DNA from: Dyadobacter luteus
GTDB lineage: Bacteria > Bacteroidota > Bacteroidia > Cytophagales > Spirosomataceae
Length of the DNA stretch: 64,000 nt
Direction: 5' to 3'
Assembly: GCF_003383615.1 (NCBI RefSeq)
Contig: NZ_QNUL01000024.1
Span: forward strand, 1-64,000
Position 1 is the first letter of the stretch; each line of letters opens with the position of its first letter. Under the pieces are notes generated by a model. It saw only the letters and a program-made list of their open reading frames with translations. It searched no databases and was not told the DNA's origin. This document shows, in pieces, positions 35,749 to 45,769 of the stretch. The translations under genes were made by a program, and so were the position numbers.

Positions 35749-37242
35749 TTACCAGCCTTTTCTTATACCCAGATATCCACCGTAGGAATTCCTGAAAAGT
35801 TCTCCCTGATCAGCAGCGAGTTGAGCGGTTAGAGTAGTATTGTGGAAGTTCTTTAACTTCATCTGAGCCGAAAGCAACGCAGAAAACTGGTTTCGCGGAG
35901 GTGCGAAATCGGCGCCGGGAGTTCCGTAATTGCGACTTAAAGAAGTTCGCAAAGTAAGCAACAGTGACTCCCTATACGTTCCCTGCGCTCCAAGGTAAAA
36001 CATATTGACCCGATTATTCGGAAAATATCTTGGTGAGGCAAATTTCAGTTGATCAATATCCGCAAGGGGCGTTATAAATGGTGTACCTATCGCTGCATCC
36101 TTATACGACCATCCCTGATAGTACTGACTGTGATTGAAGTAATTATCGGCTCCCTGGTATATACTTCCGGTAATATAAAACTCCGATCCGGATTGGTCTT
36201 TTGTTGTGAGCACTTCAGCAGTGAGGCGGGTGAGCCTAAAATCTCCTGATTGATTCTCCTGATTGAAAACCATATTCACTCCATACAACCCGTCAGGGAA
36301 ATTCTGGAAGGCGAGACTGGACACGTCTTCATAAATGTGCTGATGGTAAATCAGAAGCCGGTTTCCATACATTTTCGTCTCTAGGGCAATATCATACGTC
36401 CCTAAATGATTACCTATTCTGTAACTGTCAAATGACGTAAACCCCCGTTTGGCGTACCAGTTTTTAGGCGTAAATCCGAGCACAACATACTTATAAAGAC
36501 TCCATGAATCCGGCAACTGTCCGTTCTCTGCCATATCCGGCTGAGCTTTGAGATATTCCGAGTGCCCTGCCCACATAGCCTGATGATTAATTCCAAAATA
36601 GAATTTGGTCTTTGCCTGAGGCTTACCGAGCCGGAAATAGACATGTTTCTGATGTAGCCTCGCCGCATATATATAAGGCGGATTATTGATCCATCCATGC
36701 GAAAAAGCAGCATTGACTGCCAAAAACTTATTGAAAGCAAAAGGAACATAACCGATGGTACCAAGCTGTATTTTGGGGATGGGAACCGCATTTCCCGAAC
36801 CAGCATAAAATCCCGAAGTAAGCGTTGAATCGCCCAAACCAATCACTTCCCTGCGACGACCGGCATAAAATTCCAAAAACCGGAAACGCACCTTAACATG
36901 TGCTTCCGGAAGAACGAAATTTAATTTGTTTACTTTATTGTAAGTCGCTACCGGATTTATCACAAATCCCCAATCAAAATTCTTCTTCTTTCCCTTCGCA
37001 GAATCGGCAACGGCGTAGTTGCGCCAAAGCCTGGCCTGAAGCAAAGTAGCAGGTGCATCTCTCGGAATCGCGCCATACTGATTACTTCTGATCCAAAACG
37101 GTGCAAACTCATCAGTAGCGTATATTCCTGCTGCCTCCACCTCTGCACCAATCCTGTATTTTGTCAGCGTTTGACCAAAAGCAGCAAGGCAAGTGAGATT
37201 CAGAAATAAAACAGACGCTATTACTACTCTGATAAACTGCAT
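35749..37242 (-). CDS. Capsule assembly Wzi-family outer-membrane protein
   Basis: A 497-residue protein with signal peptide ending AAFGQ. The N-terminal EVEAAGIYATDEFAPFWIRSNQYGAIP and the barrel segments LEFYAGRRREVIGLGD and PKIQLGTIGYVPFAF are typical of the Wzi-type proteins of Bacteroidota (Caps_assemb_Wzi). Wzi is an 18-strand barrel and surface lectin that helps retain capsule in enterobacteria; in Bacteroidota the role is assumed by similarity. No capsule genes are nearby. The gene is upstream of, but separated by an operator from, permease 2. Confidence 0.85.
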   Translation of the reverse strand: MQFIRVVIASVLFLNLTCLAAFGQTLTKYRIGAEVEAAGIYATDEFAPFWIRSNQYGAIPRDAPATLLQARLWRNYAVADSAKGKKKNFDWGFVINPVATYNKVNKLNFVLPEAHVKVRFRFLEFYAGRRREVIGLGDSTLTSGFYAGSGNAVPIPKIQLGTIGYVPFAFNKFLAVNAAFSHGWINNPPYIYAARLHQKHVYFRLGKPQAKTKFYFGINHQAMWAGHSEYLKAQPDMAENGQLPDSWSLYKYVVLGFTPKNWYAKRGFTSFDSYRIGNHLGTYDIALETKMYGNRLLIYHQHIYEDVSSLAFQNFPDGLYGVNMVFNQENQSGDFRLTRLTAEVLTTKDQSGSEFYITGSIYQGADNYFNHSQYYQGWSYKDAAIGTPFITPLADIDQLKFASPRYFPNNRVNMFYLGAQGTYRESLLLTLRTSLSRNYGTPGADFAPPRNQFSALLSAQMKLKNFHNTTLTAQLAADQGELFRNSYGGYLGIRKGW

Positions 37243-37516
37243 AAAGCCAATGAGAGAAAAGGGTATTTATTCAGGGAAAACATTGGAAACCATAAATGTA
37301 GGCGTTTGGGCTTAATAATAAACCCGTTCTTCGGTTAACGTTTTATTATGAGGTTGTCCCGTGCCCCGGTAGTACTTACGTGGCAAAGCCTTGTGCCGAT
37401 TAAACCAGCGTAAAAATAATGGAAGCGGTAGTAGATCTACCCTGTTCTTTACAGACACGCTTTTACCAAAAATGTATTCACTAACTTACCGGCTCTTACA
37501 ACAAAAACATTCAGCA

Positions 37517-37867
37517 ATGCCATTTATTGATTACAATAGCCGTACGAAATTCAAAATATGGGATGGGATATACGGCTCTGTAGCACATTCCGACAAAGCT
37601 ACTTATTGTCATTTTACTATTGAAGACGGAACAATATTGCCTGAGCACAGCCATGTACATGAACAATGGTGCCATGTAATTGAAGGGGAATTGGAGTTTG
37701 ATATTGCCGGAGAAAAGTCGGTTTTGCGACCTGGCATGTCTGCGTTCATTCCCTCGTGGGCGCCTCATTCGGCGAGAGCGCTCACGGCCTGCAAGGTAAT
37801 AGATTGCTTCACACCAGCACGGGAGGACTTTATAGAACTGGAAAGAAAAGCGGCGGCAGAAGAGTAA
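37517..37867 (+). CDS. Cupin-domain protein
   Basis: A 116-residue single cupin from the ATG at 37517; longer in-frame starts at 37391 and 37472 add unstructured leaders. Metal-site motif 1 is PEHSHVHEQWCHVIEGELEFDI (His-x-His plus Glu) and motif 2 is PSWAPHSARAL. Single-domain cupins serve as small isomerases, dioxygenases or sensors; nothing in the context narrows this. The 274 bp upstream show no clear promoter. A strong hairpin shared with the opposing permease gene follows. Confidence 0.8.
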   Translation: MPFIDYNSRTKFKIWDGIYGSVAHSDKATYCHFTIEDGTILPEHSHVHEQWCHVIEGELEFDIAGEKSVLRPGMSAFIPSWAPHSARALTACKVIDCFTPAREDFIELERKAAAEE

Positions 37868-37878
37868 TATTCATCACA

Positions 37879-37908
37879 GGCCGGATATATGAGCTGTCAT
37901 ATCCGGCC
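37879..37908. terminator. Bidirectional terminator (cupin / permease 3)
   Basis: Perfect 10-bp arms GGCCGGATAT and ATATCCGGCC, 10-nt loop, between convergent genes. Confidence 0.75.
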
Positions 37909-37916
37909 CGTATGTT

Positions 37917-40388
37917 TTATTCGCTTTTTAAACTTTTGACAGGATTCTGCAACGCCGCCCGTATACTTTGATAACTCACTGTTAAAAGAGCTATGAGAAT
38001 GGCCGCTACACCTACTGCGACAAACATCCACCACTCCACAGAGGTACGATACCGGTAGTTTTGCAGCCACTGACTTACCGTATACCATGCCACAGGTACG
38101 GCAACAACGATAGCTACCAATACCAGTTTAAGAAAATCTTTGGACAAAATCAGCACCAGTTCCGGTACTGTTGCTCCCAGCACTTTTCGTATTCCAATTT
38201 CCTTCGTACGCTGTTCAGCAGTGAAAGCAGCAAGCGCAAACAAACCAAGGCAACCGATAAAGAGTGTAAGACCAGTAAATACGCCAAGAATCTGACTCAT
38301 TTTTGCTTCGAGCTTATATAACCTGGCAAAGGATGCATCCAGGAAATCGTGCTCAAAAGGGACAGTCGGAACTGAATTTTTCCACAATTCCCCAGCTTTT
38401 GCTATCACCGTTTTTTCGTTACCGGGTCTTATTCGCACAGCCATGGACGAACCCCAGGTTTGGTATGTCTGTGAAGATTCGTGAAAAATGGCAGTAGGTT
38501 CTATCACTGCTTTGACAGATGACTCGTGAAAATCTTCCATCACGCCAATCACCTGAAAGCGCTGGTTTTCATTTCCCGGATATCGGAGCCATTTGCCAAC
38601 CGGGTTATCCCAACCAATCGCTTTTACTGCCGTTTCATTTAAAATTATACTCGTTGAATCAGACTTCGAACCTGCATTAAAACCCCTCCCTTTCAGTAAA
38701 CGAATACCGAGAGTAGGAATAAAGTGCTCATCGGTAAGATAAGAACCGATAGGAATACTATTAATGACAGGACGTTGCTGGTCTCCCTGCTGCGGTTCGT
38801 AAAAATCACCAAAACTACCTTGCGATGGTAAAAATGAAGTATAGGACGCACTTACTACTCCGGGGATCTGCATGAGTTGTTGCCGGTACACGTCCTTGCC
38901 CGAAGCATTACCCAAATGTCTTGCGTTATCAATAATCAGCACATTCTCACGATTCAGGCCAGGCGAGTAACTCCTTGCGTAGTGCAGTTGCCGATAGACC
39001 ACGAAAGATCCGACCATCAGCAGAATGGATACTGCAAATTGAAACACCACCAGACCGCTGCGTACACCGGCATGAGTTCCGACTAAGGGTGCTCCTGCCA
39101 TTTTTGAAATGTCAGCGGATCTGAATCTTGACAAATAAAGTGCAGGATATAATCCTCCTAAAAGACCAGTGAATAGTGGTAACAGCGCAATGATAGTAAG
39201 GATCGGGAAAGAAAAGAGGTAGGAAACATTGAGCTCCAAACCTGATAATTTATTGAATAATGGCAAAATGAGTACCACCAGAATTCCCGCCAGTAACACG
39301 GCAAATAAACTGAACATCATGGATTCGGTCAGAAACTGCGCAATGAGCATCCCCCTCTGAGAGCCTAATGCTCTTCGGATTCCTACTTCCTGCGTTCTTT
39401 TTACAGATCGGGCAGTCGATAAATTCATAAAGTTGACACATGCCAGCAAAAGAATAAGCCCACCTACGATGATAAATATCTTCACCTGCCCCTGATCTCC
39501 CAAAGTATCAAGTCTTGAAACCAGATTGCCCGAAGCAAGGTGTAAACCGGACAGGGGGAGAAGTTTTACATCCAGGCGATCGCCACCGGCCAATTGCTTT
39601 TCAAGATTTTGTCCTGCTCTTGCGTAAGCAGGAGTCGCAAATGTTCTGATCATTTGTGGAAACCTCATTTCCAATGTACTGATCATTCCTTCTGAAACGG
39701 GTGCCTTCAATTTCACCCAGGTATCCACCTGTAACCATATCCAACTCCAGGAAAACCTCTCCACCACCTGATAGTGTGCCATTGGCATTACAAAATTGAA
39801 TTGTACCGTAGAAGATGACGGTAAATCCCTTACAATCCCGGTAATGTTGAAAAGGTTATCATTCACAGACAAAGTTTGTCCCAATGGTGAATCATTCCCG
39901 AAGTATTTCCGGGCCATTTCTTCTGTAATCACTATGGATTCCGGACTATCAAGTGCTGTTTTCACGTCTCCGGCGACCATTGGGAAACCAAACAGTTCGA
40001 GAAAAGAAGTGTCTGCTGCTATCGCCAATTGTTCATTAAACTGAACAGGGTCTTTACCTGTCACCTGCTTTCTGACCACAACCGTACCCAGATTAAAAGT
40101 GCGGGCAGCCATTTCCACCTCGGGATTATCTGCTACCAGTCTCGGCCCCAATGGCGGAGGTGTGTTGGTCGTATACGCTTCCTGCTCTCCTACTTTGATG
40201 TCAAAAGCAACTGCACAAATCCGGTTCGTATCCGGCAAAAACTGATCATAACTATACTCATGATAGACATACACAGCAATAAGCCATGTTGCCATAAGTC
40301 CCACTGCCAAACCGGCTACATTGATCAGTGAAAAGAATGTCTGCCTTTTAAAATTACGAAAGGCGATTTTGATGTGGTTCAATAGCAT
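37917..40388 (-). CDS. Double FtsX/MacB-type ABC permease (3)
   Basis: 823 residues from the ATG at 40388 (MLLNHIKIAFRNFKRQTFF). Halves as in the other copies, with TQEVGIRRALGSQRGMLIAQF in the first FtsX block and KEIGIRKVLGATVPELV in the second, ending NPVKSLKSE. Its periplasmic regions differ strongly from those of permease 2, which fits a different ligand or partner. The twin operator at 40518-40552 lies 130 bp upstream. It is divergent from the second SusC gene, whose start is 367 bp away; the gap holds the operator and AT-rich sequence only. Confidence 0.93.
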   Translation of the reverse strand: MLLNHIKIAFRNFKRQTFFSLINVAGLAVGLMATWLIAVYVYHEYSYDQFLPDTNRICAVAFDIKVGEQEAYTTNTPPPLGPRLVADNPEVEMAARTFNLGTVVVRKQVTGKDPVQFNEQLAIAADTSFLELFGFPMVAGDVKTALDSPESIVITEEMARKYFGNDSPLGQTLSVNDNLFNITGIVRDLPSSSTVQFNFVMPMAHYQVVERFSWSWIWLQVDTWVKLKAPVSEGMISTLEMRFPQMIRTFATPAYARAGQNLEKQLAGGDRLDVKLLPLSGLHLASGNLVSRLDTLGDQGQVKIFIIVGGLILLLACVNFMNLSTARSVKRTQEVGIRRALGSQRGMLIAQFLTESMMFSLFAVLLAGILVVLILPLFNKLSGLELNVSYLFSFPILTIIALLPLFTGLLGGLYPALYLSRFRSADISKMAGAPLVGTHAGVRSGLVVFQFAVSILLMVGSFVVYRQLHYARSYSPGLNRENVLIIDNARHLGNASGKDVYRQQLMQIPGVVSASYTSFLPSQGSFGDFYEPQQGDQQRPVINSIPIGSYLTDEHFIPTLGIRLLKGRGFNAGSKSDSTSIILNETAVKAIGWDNPVGKWLRYPGNENQRFQVIGVMEDFHESSVKAVIEPTAIFHESSQTYQTWGSSMAVRIRPGNEKTVIAKAGELWKNSVPTVPFEHDFLDASFARLYKLEAKMSQILGVFTGLTLFIGCLGLFALAAFTAEQRTKEIGIRKVLGATVPELVLILSKDFLKLVLVAIVVAVPVAWYTVSQWLQNYRYRTSVEWWMFVAVGVAAILIALLTVSYQSIRAALQNPVKSLKSE

Positions 40389-40517
40389 AGTCAGGTTCGG
40401 ATAGGACTTTAAACACAAATATGGAAGAACAATCAAAAGTTCATCACTTACGTAAACTTAAAATGACATACCAGAAAAACAAACTACTGAATAACAATAC
40501 ATTAACAAAAACAAACA

Positions 40518-40552
40518 TGTCCGATAATGAACATATGGGACTAAAATGAACA
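40518..40552. promoter_or_regulatory. Twin inverted-repeat operator, degenerate second half (permease 3)
   Basis: TGTCCgataatGAACA, 3 bp, GGGACtaaaatGAACA. The left palindrome is good; the right one keeps only its GAACA arm and the period is 19. It lies 130 bp upstream of permease 3 and 204 bp upstream of the divergent SusC. Confidence 0.6.
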
Positions 40553-40755
40553 GCTATCTATTTTATCAATCTTACAGATAGCTACATCAGCATTATATTC
40601 TAATATTTTTTACATAAACCGTTAATAATTCTACAACAGATCAATATAACCAAACAATAATTCACCATAACTAAATAATTTATCCTTTCCTGATATGAAT
40701 ATTCTTACTGATTGAAGATATTTACTTTTCTCATACACACTTAAACCAAATACGT

Positions 40756-43700
40756 ATGCAATCAACAATATACCGGGTATTTACAAATGCGCGCTGGATT
40801 CTCGTAGTGGCCATGATTTTTATGGCATCTGCGAGTACATGGGCCCAATCCTACACCATCAGCGGCAAGGTGAGCGATGCCTCCGGACAAGGTATTCCGG
40901 GTGTATCGGTTCAGATCAAAAATACTTCCCAGGGAAGTATCACAGACGTAGAAGGCGCTTACTTAATCTCTGTTACCAACCTTCAGCAGGGGGATTACAC
41001 ACTGGATTTTTCGGCAGTTGGCTTTAAAACTTCCTCTCAAAAAATTACGCTCGGCAACCAGACTGCCATTACCATAAATGCAAGTTTAGCAGATGAAGTG
41101 GCTGTTCTGGACGAAGTAGTGGTGACGGGCTCTACGATCAAATCCACCAGGAGACAGCTCGGAAACGCCATTAACTCCATAAGTGCTGCTGATTTGCAAA
41201 AATCAGGAACAGGAAATCTTTTCTCGGCACTGCAAGGAAAGGTACCCGGCGCCCAGATCACACAAAACTCAGGAGACCCCGCAGGAGGTATGACGATACG
41301 CCTCAGAGGTATCAAATCGCTGCAGGGAAACTCCGATCCTTTGTATGTAATCGATGGTGTAATCGTGAGTAATTCATCCGCCAATGTTTCTCAGTTTGCC
41401 CTCTCCGACCAGGTAGGACAAGCAACCGTCGGCACCAACCGTATGGCCGATATCAACCCTGCTGACATTGAATCGATGAGCATTATTAATGGTGCAGCGG
41501 CTGCGGCGCAATATGGCTCCCGGGCATCAAATGGTGTGGTATTGATTACAACCAAACGCGGAAAAACGGGCGCGCCACAGGTCAATTTCTCCACGAGTGT
41601 CAATGTAAGTGAGTTACGCAAAAAATTCTATATAAGCACCTATGGCAAACAATTTGGCTACCCTTCTCTGAGATTGGGCACAATAACGGGTCTTTCTGCT
41701 GCTCAGCTAGCCGCTAATCCGGGTGTAACTGTTACAAGAATCAACCGCGACGGCGTATTTGCTGATCTTTCCACAAACATGGTGGATGTCCAGCGGTACG
41801 ATTATCAGGACAATATTTACAGAACAGGAATCGGCACTGACAATTCCGTGTCAGTCAGCGGTGGAACGGATAAAACGCAGTATTTCGCTTCACTTTCCTA
41901 TTTAAAGAACCAGGGCATCGTGAAAGGTACCGACTTCCAGCGTTATGGATTGCGGGTAAGACTCGAACAGAGGCTGGCCAGCTGGGCAAAATTGTCAGCG
42001 GGAATCACCTACACCAACAGCTTTGCAAATGAGAAACCTAACGGAAACGTATTTTACAGCCCCGTTAACTCCATTAATATTACCAATAACATTTATGATA
42101 TCACCCGCAGGGATGCTTCCGGCAATTTACTCGCTGTAGAACCTACCCGCGTAAACCCTTTGACCGTTATTGAGAAAATGCGCTTTACACAGGCTGTAAA
42201 CCGCACGGTTAACGACTTGCAACTGAACCTGACTCCGTTCAAAGGTTTCAATATCGACTGGGTTTTCGGGATTGATGCTTTCTCTCAGCTGGGCAAAAAC
42301 CTGATTCCTGCCTATCCCTATCAGTCTGTCGCCGGCCTACCTGCCGAACGCTTCCCGGATGGATTTGCAGCCAACGTAAACGCCAATACGTTTCTGTACA
42401 ACAGCGATATCAACTTTTCTTACGAAACAGATCTTTCAAAGGATTTGAAACTCAATGTAATAGCGGGATTGAGCTACCAGAATAGCAAGACCGATCTGAC
42501 TTATGGTAGCGGACAAAGACTGGCTCCATTCATTGAAACCGTAAGTGGAGCTACCAGCACTGTAAGATCCAGCTACAATTATGATCAGTTCGACCTTTTC
42601 GGCGTTTTTGCTCAGGCAACACTTGGTTACCGGAATCTGCTGTTTCTGACTGGTGCTGTACGTCGCGACCGGTCTTCCAAATTCTCTGAATCTGAGTCAA
42701 ATCAAACATATCCAAAATTCAGTGCGAGTTTTATTCCTTCTGATCTGGAATTCTGGAAGGGCGGCAATATGGCCAATGTAGTAAATACTGCCAAAGTGAG
42801 ATACTCATGGGGTCGCTCCGGAAACCTGACAGGAATTGGTTCTTATGATCGTTTCTGGCAATTCCAGCCTGTGCAGTTCCTGGGCAAAGGTACCATTCTA
42901 CCAAGCGGAACTTTGGCTAACCCGAATGTAAAACCAGAGTTCATGACTGAAAATGAAGGCGGTATTGACCTGACTTTCCTGGAAAACAAATTATCTCTTG
43001 GACTGACTGCCTACAAACAAAAAATTACTGACCTCGTTGTCAATAAAGTATTGGCGCCCAGCGAAGGAGGTACAAGCAGTATCGACAATGTGGGAGAAAT
43101 GCAGAACAAAGGTTTTGAGGTAAATCTGGGTTATACGGTCGTTCGTAACAAGGATTTCAACTGGGATTTCAACGTTATATACAGTCAGAACCGAAACAAA
43201 ATTACACGCCTGGGCAGTCCGCTTTCTGCCCTGACGACTGTCACCGGCGCACCTTCCTATCTGATTGAAGGACAACCAGCCAGCGTATTCTATGGAACGT
43301 TCTTTGCCCGTAACAGCGATGGAAGCCTGTTTTTAACAGCTCAGGATTTACCTCAATCGCAAAAAGGCGTACAATCTGCCAGCGATCCACTTGCCTACAC
43401 ACCAGCCGAAACAGGAAGTAACGGCCAGTTCCTTACCAATACAATGGTACGTAAAATCATCGGAAATCCTAATCCCAAATGGACAGGATCTTTCGTAAGT
43501 AATCTGACGTATAAGAGCTTCGGATTCCGTTTTCTGATTGATGCAGTGCAAGGCGTAGAGGTATTTAATGCCGACAGACGTACCCGTCAGGGTGTCGGGA
43601 TCGGCGATTACTCCGAAAAAGAGTTAAAAGGTGAATTGCCAAGAGGTTATGTCTACTCGATTTACAACACCGAAGAATGGCGTATCGATAACGGTTCATT

Positions 43701-43929
43701 TGTAAAGCTTCGCGAGGTTAGTCTGTCTTACACTTTACCTTCGATCATTAAAAACGTTCGGAACATCAACATTTCTCTGACCGGCAGAAACCTGCTGTCC
43801 ATCGACAATTATGATGGCTACGACCCGGAAACCAATGCCGGAGGAAACAGTGACATGGTAAGGGGTATTGACTTTGGCAACGTGCCAATTCCGAGAAGTT
43901 ATCAGCTAAAATTATCTGCAAGTTTCTGA
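40756..43929 (+). CDS. SusC/RagA-family TonB-linked outer-membrane transporter
   Basis: A 1057-residue protein with signal peptide ending TWAQ, carboxypeptidase-regulatory-like domain (SGKVSDASGQGIPGVSVQIK, ~34-110), TonB-box-like LDEVVVTGSTIKS, plug with IRLRGIKSLQGNSDPLYVIDG and DIESMSIINGAAAAAQYGSRA, and barrel ending QLKLSASF. It is followed 51 bp later by its SusD partner and then by a strong terminator, making a two-gene unit. The substrate is unknown. The plug motif IINGAAAAAQYG is slightly off the common VLKDASAAAIYG. Confidence 0.95.
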   Translation: MQSTIYRVFTNARWILVVAMIFMASASTWAQSYTISGKVSDASGQGIPGVSVQIKNTSQGSITDVEGAYLISVTNLQQGDYTLDFSAVGFKTSSQKITLGNQTAITINASLADEVAVLDEVVVTGSTIKSTRRQLGNAINSISAADLQKSGTGNLFSALQGKVPGAQITQNSGDPAGGMTIRLRGIKSLQGNSDPLYVIDGVIVSNSSANVSQFALSDQVGQATVGTNRMADINPADIESMSIINGAAAAAQYGSRASNGVVLITTKRGKTGAPQVNFSTSVNVSELRKKFYISTYGKQFGYPSLRLGTITGLSAAQLAANPGVTVTRINRDGVFADLSTNMVDVQRYDYQDNIYRTGIGTDNSVSVSGGTDKTQYFASLSYLKNQGIVKGTDFQRYGLRVRLEQRLASWAKLSAGITYTNSFANEKPNGNVFYSPVNSINITNNIYDITRRDASGNLLAVEPTRVNPLTVIEKMRFTQAVNRTVNDLQLNLTPFKGFNIDWVFGIDAFSQLGKNLIPAYPYQSVAGLPAERFPDGFAANVNANTFLYNSDINFSYETDLSKDLKLNVIAGLSYQNSKTDLTYGSGQRLAPFIETVSGATSTVRSSYNYDQFDLFGVFAQATLGYRNLLFLTGAVRRDRSSKFSESESNQTYPKFSASFIPSDLEFWKGGNMANVVNTAKVRYSWGRSGNLTGIGSYDRFWQFQPVQFLGKGTILPSGTLANPNVKPEFMTENEGGIDLTFLENKLSLGLTAYKQKITDLVVNKVLAPSEGGTSSIDNVGEMQNKGFEVNLGYTVVRNKDFNWDFNVIYSQNRNKITRLGSPLSALTTVTGAPSYLIEGQPASVFYGTFFARNSDGSLFLTAQDLPQSQKGVQSASDPLAYTPAETGSNGQFLTNTMVRKIIGNPNPKWTGSFVSNLTYKSFGFRFLIDAVQGVEVFNADRRTRQGVGIGDYSEKELKGELPRGYVYSIYNTEEWRIDNGSFVKLREVSLSYTLPSIIKNVRNINISLTGRNLLSIDNYDGYDPETNAGGNSDMVRGIDFGNVPIPRSYQLKLSASF

Positions 43930-43980
43930 TCCGATGTGGATAAAACCACGCGGTTAAAGATCACTTAACTATTTGATTCT

Positions 43981-45255
43981 ATGAAAAAGACACACATATA
44001 TACAATACTTACTGCCACCATGCTGGCTTTTGCGTCCTGCGAGCAAAAGGAGTATCTCAACCCAAGCTCAACAACAGAGGGGCAGGTCATTAACGATGTT
44101 ACCGGACTCATCACCCTCGCCAACGGACTGCAGTTCAGATATTCTATGAGCGGCGGGCTCTATAATTTTATCTCTGCAAACGGACTCACAACCAAAGAGC
44201 TGGTGGTATTGAATGCAGGGAACACCGATCTCGACCTGCTCGGCAAAGGCTCCGGCAACGTGCAGGGCAACAATGCGACCATCACCACACTCTGGGCGCA
44301 ATGCCACCTTACCAAATCCAATGCCGATATCGTTCTTAACAATCTGGATAAAGCAACAGATCCTGCATTTAGGAGCGGCCTGGTTGCTTATGCTTCAATC
44401 TTTAAAGCACTGGCATTGGGCACCATCGCGGAGTTTTGGCAACAGGCGCCGATTAAGACAGGAAAAAACATAGCATTTAATTCCAGAGAAGATGTACTAA
44501 AAGAGGCGGTTACTCTCCTGGAAACAGCCTCCGCAGCTGTGCTGGCTACTCCTCCATCTGCTGATTTTACACGACAGGTTGTCAATAGTGTCGATCTGGC
44601 CAACACCTCTCAGGCACTTATTGCACGCTACAGTCTGATGCTCGGAGAATATGACAAAGCTCTTGCCGCAGCCAACAAGGTGGATCTGACCAAGAAATCA
44701 GCCTTCAATTTTGACGATGTAAGCCAGAATCCAATCTTCTTTCTTTCATTCGGAAACCGGAACGTGACCGAACCTGTCAATACTTCTCTTGGCCTTCCTG
44801 ATGCGCTTAAACCAGCTACAGGCGATAAAAGAATCAGTTTTTATACACAGACGGCTACGCCTTCCAGAAATTTAGGAACGGGGTTTTTCACAGCCAACAA
44901 TGCAGCGGTGCCTGTATACCTTCCCGGGGAGATCACGCTTATAAAGGCGGAAATACTGGCACGACAGAGCAAACTGACGGAAGCCATCGCCGAACTGGAT
45001 AAGGTATTAACCAAAACGACGGATGTATGGGGTTTGGGAGCAGGTCTTCCTGCTTACTCCGGTGCTACTGATGCAGCTTCGGTTCTGACAGAAATCTATA
45101 GAAACCGCTGTATTGAGCTTTTCATGTCGGGATTAAAACTGGAAGATTCGAGACGCTTCGGCAGGCCGGATACAGAGCGTAACCGCAACTGGTATCCCTA
45201 CCCGACTACCGAACGACAAAACAATACCAGCACTCCGGCAGATCCTGCCAACTAA
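43981..45255 (+). CDS. SusD/RagB-family outer-membrane lipoprotein
   Basis: A 424-residue lipoprotein (lipobox AFASC, Cys20). It is shorter and more divergent than the SusD near 20 kb, but keeps the helical-repeat pattern: ATITTLWAQCHLTKSNADIVLNNLD, YASIFKALALGTIAEFWQQAPI, LPGEITLIKAEILARQSKLTEAIAELDKVL and the C-terminal TEIYRNRCIELFMSGLKLEDSRRFGR. It lies directly downstream of SusC. Assignment rests on these helices plus context. Confidence 0.88.
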   Translation: MKKTHIYTILTATMLAFASCEQKEYLNPSSTTEGQVINDVTGLITLANGLQFRYSMSGGLYNFISANGLTTKELVVLNAGNTDLDLLGKGSGNVQGNNATITTLWAQCHLTKSNADIVLNNLDKATDPAFRSGLVAYASIFKALALGTIAEFWQQAPIKTGKNIAFNSREDVLKEAVTLLETASAAVLATPPSADFTRQVVNSVDLANTSQALIARYSLMLGEYDKALAAANKVDLTKKSAFNFDDVSQNPIFFLSFGNRNVTEPVNTSLGLPDALKPATGDKRISFYTQTATPSRNLGTGFFTANNAAVPVYLPGEITLIKAEILARQSKLTEAIAELDKVLTKTTDVWGLGAGLPAYSGATDAASVLTEIYRNRCIELFMSGLKLEDSRRFGRPDTERNRNWYPYPTTERQNNTSTPADPAN

Positions 45256-45260
45256 AAAGA

Positions 45261-45300
45261 AAGCCCCGCCACAAATTCATCAAACTTGTAGGCGGGGCTT
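45261..45300 (+). terminator. Terminator of the second SusC/SusD operon
   Basis: Perfect 10-bp arms AAGCCCCGCC and GGCGGGGCTT, 20-nt loop, followed by ATTTTT; 5 bp after the SusD stop. Confidence 0.85.
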
Positions 45301-45321
45301 ATTTTTCATGGCTTAGTTATA

Positions 45322-45708
45322 TTATCCTCTTCGTTTCCAGTTGTCCTGAGGAAAACCCTTCTGCGTTCTTTCATAAACGAGTAATCGTTGTTGCTGCTTG
45401 GGAGTGAGCACTGCCATAATCTCATGCTGCTTTTGCACCTCCCACGCTCTTCTTTGCTGCATGCTTACAGGACGTCTGTTTCCGACAGCCAGACGATCAT
45501 ACTTATTTTCGATTTTCTTAATCTTATTCTGCTGCTTGCGCGTCAGATTTACAATTCGATCCAGCTTGTTAATCTCATATTCTTCCCGGGCATTATCAAC
45601 TCTCTGATGATTGTAACTGCGGTCATTCGGAAAATTTCCTCTTTGCGCAAAACCATTTCCGATGGTAAGAATGGCAACTGCTGCGATGGCTATGATGGTC
45701 TTTTTCAT
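45322..45708 (-). CDS. Spy/CpxP-like small periplasmic protein (a)
   Basis: A 128-residue protein from the ATG at 45708 (MKKTIIAIAAVAILTIG, signal peptide ending GFAQ). The mature part is highly charged and helical: LDRIVNLTRKQQNKIKKIENKYD and later MAVLTPKQQQRLLVYE, the paired 'LTxxQ' motifs of the Spy/CpxP/LTXXQ family of periplasmic chaperones and stress sensors. It lies 61 bp downstream of a clear paralogue on the same strand. The longer frame to 45747 is rejected for lack of a signal peptide. Confidence 0.65.
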   Translation of the reverse strand: MKKTIIAIAAVAILTIGNGFAQRGNFPNDRSYNHQRVDNAREEYEINKLDRIVNLTRKQQNKIKKIENKYDRLAVGNRRPVSMQQRRAWEVQKQHEIMAVLTPKQQQRLLVYERTQKGFPQDNWKRRG

Positions 45709-45769
45709 GGTTTCTGATAATTTAAAGTGATTAATGAATGGTTTCATGGCTTACTCAACTACTTCAATA

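Noticed and set aside
37330..37365. A seventh twin element near the cupin gene
   Set aside because: Only a CGTTC arm with a poor partner (TAACG) is seen; the second palindrome is missing.
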